Source of the DNA: Bacteroidota bacterium
Lineage (GTDB): Bacteria; Bacteroidota; Bacteroidia; B-17B0; Aurantibacillaceae
Assembly (NCBI GenBank): GCA_013816615.1
Contig: JACDED010000008.1
Span: forward strand, 31,335 to 64,119
Direction of reading: 5' to 3'
Length of the DNA: 32,785 nt
The notes under the pieces: generated by a model
Seen by the model: the letters and a program-made list of their open reading frames with translations, nothing else
What the model was told of the DNA's origin: nothing
Database searches by the model: none
Position numbers and translations under genes: made by a program
In this document: piece after piece, positions 17,325-23,724 of the stretch
Position numbering within the stretch: position 1 is the first letter of the stretch
Layout of the letters: every line of letters begins with the position of its first letter

Positions 17325-19265
17325 ATGAATTTCTCAAAAAAATATTGTAATAGCTTAACCGAATATTCTCGTTTTTTAACACGCGAAGTAACTATGGGTG
17401 ATCTTAAAATGGGCGGCTTAAATCCGATAAGGGTTCAAAGTATGACCACTACAGATACCATGGATACAATGGCAACTGTTGAGCAAAGTATTCGTATGAT
17501 TAAAGCTGGTTGTGAGTTGGTACGTATTACTGCGCCAAGCATGAACGAAGCAAAAAATTTAGAAGTAATAAAAAAAGAATTAGTTGCACGTGGGTATAAC
17601 ACACCAATTTGTGCGGATATACATTTTACACCAAATGCTGCAGAATTTGCCGCTAAAGTGATTGAAAAAGTGCGTGTAAATCCCGGTAATTATGCAGATA
17701 AGAAAAAATTTGAAACTATTGATTATACCGATTCCGCTTACGAGCAAGAACTGGAAAGAATAAGAAATCGTTTTACACCATTGGTAAAAATATGTAAAGA
17801 ATATGGTACTGCTATGCGCATTGGTACTAACCATGGTTCTTTGAGCGATCGTATCTTAAGCCGTTATGGTGATACACCATTAGGAATGGTAGAAAGTGCT
17901 TTGGAGTTTTTGCGCATTTGCGAGGATAATAATTATTTTAATATTGTTATCTCTATGAAAGCAAGTAATACACAGGTAATGGTGCAGGCCTACCGTTTAT
18001 TGGTTGCAAAAATGATAGAGACCGATCGTAATTATCCTTTGCACTTAGGGGTAACAGAAGCAGGAGACGGTGAAGACGGAAGAATTAAATCTGCAGTTGG
18101 TATTGGTACTTTATTGGAAGATGGATTAGGAGATACGATACGTGTTTCTTTAACGGAAGAGCCTGAATACGAAATTCCGGTTGCAAAATTATTGGCAGAA
18201 AGATATTCGCAAAGAAAAGAGCATGCGAAAATAAAGGAGATAAATTTTGAGCTACCATACGATCCATTTGAATTCAACAGAAATAAAACACAGGAAAGAA
18301 TAAATATTGGTAATCATAATGTACCACGTGTTATTGCCGATTATAGCATGAAGCCGGAAGTCAGTGCCGCCAGCTTGTTTGGAGTAGGGTATAATTATTC
18401 GGTGCCATTGGATAAATGGAATTTAACGGATCTTGCGGTTGATTATTTATTTTTAGGTGATAATAAAATTGATTTTGAGATTCCGGGAACCCTTGGATTA
18501 ATTTATAATTCACAAACCTGGTTAGCACAAAAAAGTAAAGACCGTTCTTATCCCTTATTTTGTGGTGACGAATATTTTGAAGTAAAAGAAAAGTCAACCG
18601 AATTAAATTTTGTTGCAGTAGATGTAACAGTTCTTACAAACGAGTTCATTCAAAAAATAAAAATCGAAAAAACGGTTTGTTTAATTTTAGATTCTTTCAA
18701 TAAACATACAATGCCTGAGCTTCGCCGGATGGCAATGGATGTTAAATTAAACAATTGTGAAGTACCTTTTATCATCAAATCAAATTACAGCAATTTAAGC
18801 GAAGAACAATTCCAGCTTTATAGCAGTACCGATAATGGTGGTTTATTATTGGATGGTTTCGGTGATGGCATCTGGATCAAACAGAAAGATTGTGTAAGTA
18901 CACAAGTTTGTAACTCTACTGCATTTGGTATTTTACAAGCTACTCGTAGCCGCATCAGTAAAACCGAATATATTTCTTGCCCGAGTTGCGGACGTACATT
19001 ATTTGATCTTCAGGAAACAACACAAAAAATTCGTGAGCGGACTGATCATTTAAAAGGCATTAAAATTGGTATCATGGGTTGCATTGTAAATGGTCCGGGC
19101 GAAATGGCCGATGCTGATTATGGTTATGTTGGTACGGGTGTTGGTAAAATAAGTTTATACAAAGGCAAAGAAGTTGTAAAGAAAAATGTGACTTCAGAAA
19201 CTGCTGTTGATGAATTAATTGGCCTTATAAAAGAGCACGGTGATTGGGTAGAGAAGGTGAGTTAA
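17325..19265 (+). CDS. ispG: (E)-4-hydroxy-3-methylbut-2-enyl diphosphate synthase (large, insert-containing form)
   Basis: IspG/GcpE carries out the penultimate MEP-pathway step, reductive conversion of MEcPP to HMBPP with a [4Fe-4S] cluster. The N-terminal TIM barrel starts at MGDLKMGGLNPIRVQSMTTT, followed by ADIHFTPNAAEFAAK, VRVNPGNYAD and NHGSLSDRIL. The C-terminal cluster domain holds Cys552 and Cys555 (CPSC) and Cys586 in GCIVNGPGEMADADYGYVG, with the ligand Glu593. At 646 residues it is the long form with a middle insert (about 290-530), as in plants and Bacteroidota, rather than the roughly 370-residue E. coli type. The product feeds isoprenoid synthesis, including the carotenoids encoded downstream, though no CarH-like operator is seen at its promoter. 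Confidence 0.96.
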   Translation: MNFSKKYCNSLTEYSRFLTREVTMGDLKMGGLNPIRVQSMTTTDTMDTMATVEQSIRMIKAGCELVRITAPSMNEAKNLEVIKKELVARGYNTPICADIHFTPNAAEFAAKVIEKVRVNPGNYADKKKFETIDYTDSAYEQELERIRNRFTPLVKICKEYGTAMRIGTNHGSLSDRILSRYGDTPLGMVESALEFLRICEDNNYFNIVISMKASNTQVMVQAYRLLVAKMIETDRNYPLHLGVTEAGDGEDGRIKSAVGIGTLLEDGLGDTIRVSLTEEPEYEIPVAKLLAERYSQRKEHAKIKEINFELPYDPFEFNRNKTQERINIGNHNVPRVIADYSMKPEVSAASLFGVGYNYSVPLDKWNLTDLAVDYLFLGDNKIDFEIPGTLGLIYNSQTWLAQKSKDRSYPLFCGDEYFEVKEKSTELNFVAVDVTVLTNEFIQKIKIEKTVCLILDSFNKHTMPELRRMAMDVKLNNCEVPFIIKSNYSNLSEEQFQLYSSTDNGGLLLDGFGDGIWIKQKDCVSTQVCNSTAFGILQATRSRISKTEYISCPSCGRTLFDLQETTQKIRERTDHLKGIKIGIMGCIVNGPGEMADADYGYVGTGVGKISLYKGKEVVKKNVTSETAVDELIGLIKEHGDWVEKVS

Positions 19266-19299
19266 GATTCATTCTCATTTATTTAAGGCACAAGAAAAA

Positions 19300-19998
19300 T
19301 TATAATTTTATATTATTCATTCCTCCATCAATTGAAAGAGTTTGAGAAGTGATCCAATTTGATTTTTCTGATAATAGAAATTCTATCGCATTCGCAATAT
19401 CAGTAGCTGATCCAATTTTTTTTAGTGGATTGCGTTTTTGAGAAGCTTCTAGTTTTTCAGGTGTATTAATAAATTTCTCAGACAGTGTGGTTTCTGTTAA
19501 AGAAGGCGCCACACAATTTACGCGGATTTTAGGCGCCAATTCCGCAGCGAGTGATCTTGTTAAGCCTTCTATTGCCGATTTTGCCGCGGAAATAGAGCTG
19601 TGATAAGGCATACCTTGTGTAGCGGCAACTGAGCTTATAAATACGATGGAAGGAGAGTTAACAGATTTTAAATTTTTTAGATATGCTTGTGTAAATGCAA
19701 TCGCCCCTAAAACGTTTATGTTGTAATCGTTTAAAAAATCTTTTTCAGTAAAAAGATGAAAAGGTTTTAGATTGATCGTTCCGGGAAAATAAACGATCCC
19801 ATCAATCCCATCAGTAATTTCAGGAAAAGAACCAAAGTTGTAATTATTTACTTCATATACAGAGTCATAACCTTCAATATTATTTTTTGTGCTAATACCC
19901 ATTACTATATTTTTTTTTTTGCGCAATAGATTTGCGGTTTCAATTGCTATTTTGCTTGATGCTCCTGCAAATAAATAACGCTTTTGTGGATCGTTCAT
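19300..19998 (-). CDS. Short-chain dehydrogenase/reductase-like protein lacking the catalytic tyrosine
   Basis: A 232-residue SDR-fold protein, last gene of the minus-strand light-cluster operon (ATGA overlap with the gene before it). Family features include NVLGAIAFTQAYL, IVFISSVAATQG (catalytic-serine strand), AAKSAIEGLTRSLAAELAP, RVNCVAPSLTET and the C-terminal SIDGGM. It is atypical in two places. The nucleotide loop reads FAGASSKIA instead of TGxxxGIG, and in the YxxxK motif Lys140 is present but the tyrosine position is Ile136 (HSSISAAK), with a tyrosine four residues earlier at 132. I recall the same substitution in SDRs beside DUF2805 genes in other bacteria, so it may be a subfamily trait. 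Sepiapterin-reductase-like activity is conceivable given the pterin genes, but unproven. Confidence 0.82.
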   Translation of the reverse strand: MNDPQKRYLFAGASSKIAIETANLLRKKKNIVMGISTKNNIEGYDSVYEVNNYNFGSFPEITDGIDGIVYFPGTINLKPFHLFTEKDFLNDYNINVLGAIAFTQAYLKNLKSVNSPSIVFISSVAATQGMPYHSSISAAKSAIEGLTRSLAAELAPKIRVNCVAPSLTETTLSEKFINTPEKLEASQKRNPLKKIGSATDIANAIEFLLSEKSNWITSQTLSIDGGMNNIKL

Positions 19999-20228
19999 CG
20001 TTTAGAAATTCTATTATAAGTAATTTGCCGTTGTAAGCTACTCTTAAACCTTTTAATCTCTTGCAAGCGTTTTTTTAAATGTTTTGTTTTACATAATTCA
20101 ACGCGTTTGCGCCATAATTTATAACTTTTAAATTTTAGACAATTCTTCATTAGTTTTTTTACATGGCTTTCATCTAATCCGAATTGAAATTTAATTGCGT
20201 CAAATGGTGTTTTATCTTCCCACGCCAT
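19995..20228 (-). CDS. TIGR03643/DUF2805 family small protein
   Basis: A 77-residue basic protein. The start MAWEDKTPFDAIKFQFGLDE, the middle KSYKLWRKRVELCKTKHLKK and the end ITYNRISKR match the TIGR03643 (DUF2805) family closely. The helical N-terminal half looks like a helix-turn-helix fold. The biochemical role is unknown, but family members are typically found beside photolyase/cryptochrome, SRPBCC and SDR genes in light-induced clusters. It begins directly after the TAG of the 41-aa frame (TAGATG) and overlaps the SDR start by ATGA, so it sits inside a tightly packed operon. Confidence 0.86.
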   Translation of the reverse strand: MAWEDKTPFDAIKFQFGLDESHVKKLMKNCLKFKSYKLWRKRVELCKTKHLKKRLQEIKRFKSSLQRQITYNRISKR

Positions 20229-20354
20229 CTAAATAATTCTGTTAATGTCATTAGTAGTTAATTCGTCTTTTTTTACGTCATGATTTTCCGAAGCATATGC
20301 CCATGGCGAGGGGAGGCCGCTATAATGGCAATATAAATTCAGATTTTCTTCCAT
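20229..20354 (-). CDS. 41-residue micro-ORF in the light-cluster operon, unknown
   Basis: Between the SRPBCC gene and the DUF2805 gene the minus strand encodes 41 residues beginning MEENLNLYCHYSGLPSPWAY and ending TTNDINRII. It is too short for most gene callers. Support comes from gene packing: its ATG overlaps the upstream TGA (TGATG) and its TAG directly abuts the next ATG, leaving no non-coding bases in the operon. The sequence has a Cys-His pair (YCHY) and a GLPSPWAY turn, no membrane helix, and does not look like DUF2256, the usual small zinc-finger neighbour in such clusters. I do not recognise a family. It could alternatively be the remnant of a longer gene. Confidence 0.5.
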   Translation of the reverse strand: MEENLNLYCHYSGLPSPWAYASENHDVKKDELTTNDINRII

Positions 20355-20821
20355 CATTTTTTTGAATTAAATAACTCTTCAACTTTTTGATGCCTATAAG
20401 CGAATATCTCTTTTAATTGCTTTTTTACAAATAAACTATTTACTAGTCTGCCTAAAAAACCAAATGGCAATCTGTAATGAACTATGTCAGCCATTTCAAT
20501 ACCTCCATCTACTTGTTTTAAAAAATGTTTGTGATGCCAAAATGCATAAGGGCCAAAGCGCTGTTCATCAACAAAGTAATAATTATGTTCTACATGCGTT
20601 ATTTCTGTTACCCACTTTATTTTAATTCCTAAAGCAGGTGTTACAGTATATTCAATTATTTGTCCTGCAGACATCTTATCCAAAGGTTTTGTTTCATTAA
20701 TGATCTTAAAATTCATGTAAGAAGGAGTTATAACAGCAAGGTTGTTTGGTGAGCTAATAAACTCCCAAGCTGTATCTATATCACTTTTAATATGCTGACA
20801 GCTTTCTATTTTATGTAACAT
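20354..20821 (-). CDS. SRPBCC (START/polyketide-cyclase-like) family protein
   Basis: A 155-residue helix-grip protein. It starts IESCQHIKSDIDTAWEFIS, has the central WVTEITHVEHNYYFVDEQRF followed by GPYAFWHHKHFL, then ADIVHYRLPFGFLGRLVNSL and the C-terminal helix KKQLKEIFAYRHQKVEELF. This matches the SRPBCC subgroup that also occurs fused to the epimerase YfcH (SulA-like) and is recurrent in LitR/CarH-controlled clusters. The ligand is unknown; a hydrophobic cavity for a lipid or pigment is the general expectation. It is the first gene of the minus operon, divergent from the pterin genes; a GAAATTTG box at 20835-20842 (7 of 8) lies 13 bp before its ATG, next to the inverted-repeat operator. 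Confidence 0.82.
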   Translation of the reverse strand: MLHKIESCQHIKSDIDTAWEFISSPNNLAVITPSYMNFKIINETKPLDKMSAGQIIEYTVTPALGIKIKWVTEITHVEHNYYFVDEQRFGPYAFWHHKHFLKQVDGGIEMADIVHYRLPFGFLGRLVNSLFVKKQLKEIFAYRHQKVEELFNSKK

Positions 20822-20834
20822 AGTTTGATTTTAG

Positions 20835-20842
20835 CAAATTTC
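20835..20842 (-). promoter_or_regulatory. -7-like box for the SRPBCC operon
   Basis: GAAATTTG on the minus strand, one mismatch to TAnnTTTG, between the SRPBCC start (20821) and the operator at 20853-20888. Operator binding would cover the upstream part of this promoter. Confidence 0.4.
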
Positions 20843-20852
20843 GCATATTTTA

Positions 20853-20888
20853 TTTTGTTTAACAAATATATTATTTTATTAAACAAAA
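20853..20888. promoter_or_regulatory. Predicted CarH/LitR-type operator 1 (divergent promoter)
   Basis: A perfect 10-bp inverted repeat, TTTTGTTTAA (20853-20862) and TTAAACAAAA (20879-20888), with a 16-bp spacer. From GTTTAA to TTAAAC the core spans 28 bp (20857-20884). It is centred between the divergent -7-like boxes at 20835-20842 and 20895-20902. The same core with the same 28-bp span recurs upstream of crtI. The MerR/B12 protein encoded at 22470 is the obvious candidate binder (inference). Confidence 0.65.
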
Positions 20889-20894
20889 ATGATG

Positions 20895-20902
20895 TAACTT
20901 TA
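20895..20902 (+). promoter_or_regulatory. -7-like box for the pterin operon
   Basis: TAACTTTA, one mismatch to TAnnTTTG, 7 bp before the ATG at 20910 and 6 bp downstream of operator 1. Confidence 0.45.
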
Positions 20903-20909
20903 TGCCTTA

Positions 20910-21326
20910 ATGGGCAATGATCGAATTTCGGTTTACAGGAAAGAGCATTTTAACGCCGCTCACAGGCTTAATAATGCTATGCTTAGCGTAGAAGAGAATA
21001 AAGCCGTTTTTGGAAAATGCAATAACGAAAATTTTCATGGGCATAATTATGAATTAATTATTAAAGTAACCGGTATTTTAGACCCTTTAACCGGTTATTT
21101 AATTGATATGAAGATCTTAAGTGATATTATAAAAGAGGAAATTATTGAAAGATTTGATCATAAGAATTTAAATTTAGATGTAATTGAATTTAAGGACCTA
21201 AATCCCACAGCTGAAAATATTGCTATAGTAATTCATAAGATCCTAAGAGCAAAGATCGAAACTAAGTATGAATTAAAGATTATTTTATATGAAACAGAAA
21301 GAAACTATGTTGAATACCCCGTATAA
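20910..21326 (+). CDS. 6-pyruvoyl-tetrahydropterin synthase / QueD family protein
   Basis: A 138-residue T-fold enzyme that acts on 7,8-dihydroneopterin triphosphate, the FolE product. Zinc ligands are His18 (FNAAHRL), His43 and His45 (HGH); the catalytic cysteine is Cys37, and the DHKNLN segment (83-88) and the purine-anchoring glutamate in YETERN are present. The cysteine motif is C-x5-HGH (GKCNNENFHGHNY), as in eukaryotic PTPS that makes 6-pyruvoyltetrahydropterin, rather than the C-x3-HGH usual for QueD of queuosine synthesis. A biopterin-type role is therefore favoured, but not certain. It is first in a plus-strand series with folE, DUF2452 and the MerR gene, behind operator 1. Confidence 0.85.
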   Translation: MGNDRISVYRKEHFNAAHRLNNAMLSVEENKAVFGKCNNENFHGHNYELIIKVTGILDPLTGYLIDMKILSDIIKEEIIERFDHKNLNLDVIEFKDLNPTAENIAIVIHKILRAKIETKYELKIILYETERNYVEYPV

Positions 21327-21339
21327 AGAAGATATAGTA

Positions 21340-22005
21340 ATGAATGAAAGTATAATAGAAGAAATTGGCAATGAACACATTAGCTCATCAATTGAAACGC
21401 CAATGGTGGAGAATGCTTTTGTTTTGAGTGATGAAGAGAAAATTGAAAAGATACAGATACATTTTAAAGCAATAATGGAAACTTTAGGGCTTGATCTGAA
21501 TGATGACAGTTTAAATGGAACGCCTCACCGTGTTGCAAAAATGTATGTAAAAGAAATTTTTAATGGGTTAGATCCTGCAAATAAACCTGCAATTAAATTA
21601 TTTGAAAATAAATATCAATACAACCAAATGCTGGTTGAAAAAGACATTACATTTTACAGTAACTGCGAGCATCATTTTGTGCCATTCTTTGGAAAGGCGC
21701 ATTTAGCATATATTTCTAATGGCAATGTAATTGGTTTGTCTAAACTAAATCGTATTGTACAATACTTTGCAAAACGACCACAGGTGCAGGAACGTTTAAC
21801 AATGCAAATTGCAAATGAATTAAAAGAAGCATTAAATACCGAAGATGTTGTAGTTGTTATTGAGGCAAAACATTTATGCGTTTCTTCACGAGGAATAAAA
21901 GATGAGAGCTCATCTACTGTTACCTCTTTTTATGGCGGAAAATTTAAGGAGGAACAAGCTAAAAACGAATTTCTCAATTATTTAAATCTAAAGAATATTC
22001 ATTAA
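21340..22005 (+). CDS. folE: GTP cyclohydrolase I
   Basis: FolE converts GTP to 7,8-dihydroneopterin triphosphate, the first step of folate and tetrahydropterin synthesis. From ATG 21340 it has 221 residues, the normal length. The zinc site is complete: Cys109 and His112 in YSNCEHHFVPFFG and Cys180 in HLCVSSRGI, with the GTP-binding TPHRVAKMY and IGLSKLNRIVQYFAKRPQVQ segments. The frame is open to ATGs at 21289 and 21307 that lie within the PTPS gene; ATG 21340, 13 bp after its stop, is preferred. folE genes are known members of LitR-controlled light regulons in several proteobacteria, which agrees with the nearby B12-type regulator. Confidence 0.94.
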   Translation: MNESIIEEIGNEHISSSIETPMVENAFVLSDEEKIEKIQIHFKAIMETLGLDLNDDSLNGTPHRVAKMYVKEIFNGLDPANKPAIKLFENKYQYNQMLVEKDITFYSNCEHHFVPFFGKAHLAYISNGNVIGLSKLNRIVQYFAKRPQVQERLTMQIANELKEALNTEDVVVVIEAKHLCVSSRGIKDESSSTVTSFYGGKFKEEQAKNEFLNYLNLKNIH

Positions 22006-22433
22006 TGATCAACCCTATTGATAAAGATAAAACTGCAGAAAATCCCGGACTAATCGCTTATCCACACACAATAGGAAGTGCAGTGATAAAGCCGGAAGAT
22101 CTTGGTAAATTAAAGTCAAGGGCACTTTCTGTAATGCGTGAACAAACGGATATGCACTTATTACAAATTCAAAAACAAGTAGAATTATTAATAAGCCAGG
22201 CAAATGCAATTCAAAAAAGGATAGAGATCAGCGAAACAATATACAATGCTGTTATTTCATTTGAGCCTTTAGTTGGACATACGTATTATTTGTATAAAAA
22301 GGAAAATGAATACAGAGTAATGATGATAGGGCCTGACGAGTGGGGCAGGTCAAAGAGAAATGAACCTCTTATATACATTAATACCGTAAAGTTATTAAGT
22401 GATCATACTTGGGAAATTTTACATGATCTATAA
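22005..22433 (+). CDS. DUF2452 (C1orf50-like) family protein
   Basis: A 142-residue soluble protein resembling DUF2452/C1orf50: an N-terminal GLIAYPHTIGSAVIKPED motif, a long helix (KLKSRALSVMREQTDMHLLQ to KRIEISETIY), and a C-terminal domain with FEPLVGHTYYLYKKENEYR, then MIGPDEWG. The molecular function of the family is unknown, although it is conserved from bacteria to humans. The ATG overlaps the folE stop by one base (TAATG), implying translational coupling with pterin synthesis. It is followed after 36 bp by the MerR gene. Confidence 0.8.
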   Translation: MINPIDKDKTAENPGLIAYPHTIGSAVIKPEDLGKLKSRALSVMREQTDMHLLQIQKQVELLISQANAIQKRIEISETIYNAVISFEPLVGHTYYLYKKENEYRVMMIGPDEWGRSKRNEPLIYINTVKLLSDHTWEILHDL

Positions 22434-22445
22434 TTTTTTATTTGC

Positions 22446-22453
22446 TAAATTAG
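22446..22453 (+). promoter_or_regulatory. Possible -7 box for the MerR gene
   Basis: TAAATTAG, one mismatch to TAnnTTTG, 16 bp before the MerR ATG. The regulator may therefore have its own promoter besides read-through from the pterin operon. No TTGTTTAAC-type operator lies here. Confidence 0.35.
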
Positions 22454-22469
22454 TACTCCATAAATAAGC

Positions 22470-23348
22470 ATGAGGTTATATCAGATAACAGAGTTAGAAC
22501 AATTAACAGGCATTAAAGCGCATACTATACGTATTTGGGAAAAGCGTTATAGCTTAATTGAACCTGACCGTACATCTACCAATTATCGCAGGTATAATGA
22601 TGAGCAGGTAAGAAAAATATTAAATGTTTCTACACTTCTAACAAATGGATATAAAATTTCTAAAATCGCGGCACTAAGTGAAAAAGAAATTCATGCTAAG
22701 ATACATGAAATGCAAGCGAACACAAATGAGGATGTAATTTTTACAGGGTTTATTAATGATCTTGTAGCTGCAATGATAATCTTTGACGAGCCTGCTTTTG
22801 AGAAAACATATTCCGCTGTTATAAACCGTTTAGGACTTTATGATGCAATGGTAGATGTGTTTTATCCTTTGTTAAATAAAATAGGTCTTTTATGGTCTAC
22901 AAGCGATGTTAGCCCTGCACAAGAGCATTTTGCATCGTGTTTGATCAAACGAAAAATAATGGCTGCAACTGATGGTTTGCCAGCTCCAAAAAACAAGAAA
23001 AAGAAATTTTTATTATTGCTCATTCCTGAAGAGATGCATGAAATAAGTTTGTTGTTTGCAAATTATATTATTCGTTCAAAAGGCTATGAAACAATATATC
23101 TTGGGCAGGATGTTCCTTATGAAAATATTTCAATGGTTGTAAAGCAAGCGAAGCCAAATGTCTTACTTACCTTTTTTACAACACCGCAGGATCCAAAGTC
23201 TGTTTATAGTGATTTTAAAAAGAATTTAAATTTTAACGAAAATATAAAGGTGCTTGTAAGCGGTCATGCAGGTATTACAGAGTATTTAAAAAATAAAATG
23301 TCGGCTATTATTATTTCCAAGCCTGCTGATCTGTTGGCCCATATTTAA
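22470..23348 (+). CDS. MerR-family regulator with B12-binding domain (CarH/LitR-like)
   Basis: A 292-residue regulator with a MerR winged helix (residues 1-70; YQITELEQLTGIKAHTIRIW, EKRYSLIEP, NYRRY), a four-helix B12-cap domain (about 85-175) and a cobalamin-binding Rossmann domain (about 178-292). The W-x9-EH signature of adenosylcobalamin photoreceptors is present as Trp142, Glu152 and His153. The lower-ligand histidine is His190 in EMHEIS, a variant of the E/DxHxxG motif, followed by GYETIYLGQDVP. In Thermus CarH the residue after the tryptophan is His132, which forms the bis-His photoadduct; here it is Ser143. B12 binding is likely, while the light response may differ. By family analogy it is a dark repressor of the crt genes, and the inverted repeats nearby are candidate sites. 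Confidence 0.88.
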   Translation: MRLYQITELEQLTGIKAHTIRIWEKRYSLIEPDRTSTNYRRYNDEQVRKILNVSTLLTNGYKISKIAALSEKEIHAKIHEMQANTNEDVIFTGFINDLVAAMIIFDEPAFEKTYSAVINRLGLYDAMVDVFYPLLNKIGLLWSTSDVSPAQEHFASCLIKRKIMAATDGLPAPKNKKKKFLLLLIPEEMHEISLLFANYIIRSKGYETIYLGQDVPYENISMVVKQAKPNVLLTFFTTPQDPKSVYSDFKKNLNFNENIKVLVSGHAGITEYLKNKMSAIIISKPADLLAHI

Positions 23349-23377
23349 TTAATTTAATTTTTACCTGTTGTTCTTTT

Positions 23378-23391
23378 ATAGGGTACCCTAT
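23378..23391. promoter_or_regulatory. 14-bp perfect palindrome downstream of the MerR gene
   Basis: ATAGGGTACCCTAT is fully self-complementary and starts 30 bp after the MerR stop. It has no T tract, so it is not an obvious terminator; it could be a protein-binding site. The 376-bp gap 23349-23724 contains this, operators 2 and 3, a TTATAG/CTATAA hairpin near 23561-23578 and the crtI promoter, but no credible gene. Confidence 0.35.
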
Positions 23392-23427
23392 GAATATTTG
23401 CTTTTTATGTATCTCTTAATTTATTTA

Positions 23428-23457
23428 TTGTTTAACACTATTCTATTTTAGTTAAAC
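23428..23457. promoter_or_regulatory. Predicted CarH/LitR-type operator 2
   Basis: GTTTAAC (23430-23436) and GTTAAAC (23451-23457) form a 7-bp perfect inverted repeat with the same 28-bp span as operators 1 and 3; the left side also shares the flanking TT. The nearest downstream -7-like box, TAGTTTCA at 23471-23478, is weak (6 of 8) and no gene follows it before crtI. Confidence 0.5.
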
Positions 23458-23625
23458 GTAAAATACCAGCTAGTTTCATGGTTTTTTCCAGGAAACTGAT
23501 TGTTTATTTTTGTTAAATATTTATCGCTCCTTTATTCCTTTTATACTATAACATTCAGACTTATAGGTACTTCTATAAATGACTTAAAATTTTTAATTTT
23601 TTGATATATCCGTGTTTTTGAAATT

Positions 23626-23667
23626 TTATTTTGTTTAACTATATTTGTTTTTTATTAAACAAAATAA
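23626..23667. promoter_or_regulatory. Predicted CarH/LitR-type operator 3 (crtI promoter)
   Basis: A perfect 13-bp inverted repeat, TTATTTTGTTTAA (23626-23638) and TTAAACAAAATAA (23655-23667), with a 16-bp spacer. The inner TTTTGTTTAA/TTAAACAAAA arms are identical to operator 1 and the GTTTAA-TTAAAC span is again 28 bp (23633-23660). It ends 5 bp before the TAGATTTG box, so a bound repressor would occlude the -33 region. Confidence 0.68.
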
Positions 23668-23672
23668 TATCA

Positions 23673-23680
23673 TAGATTTG
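23673..23680 (+). promoter_or_regulatory. TAnnTTTG (-7) box for the carotenoid operon
   Basis: TAGATTTG, an exact consensus match directly after operator 3. It predicts a leader of roughly 40 nt before the crtI TTG start. Confidence 0.6.
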
Positions 23681-23724
23681 CTGCGGTATTAAAGTTTAAA
23701 GTAAATTATAATTAATAAATCGCA

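Noticed and set aside
23502-23518. GTTTATT/GTTAAAT as a fourth CarH-type operator
   Set aside because: The half-sites are degenerate and the span is 17 bp instead of 28, within very AT-rich sequence.
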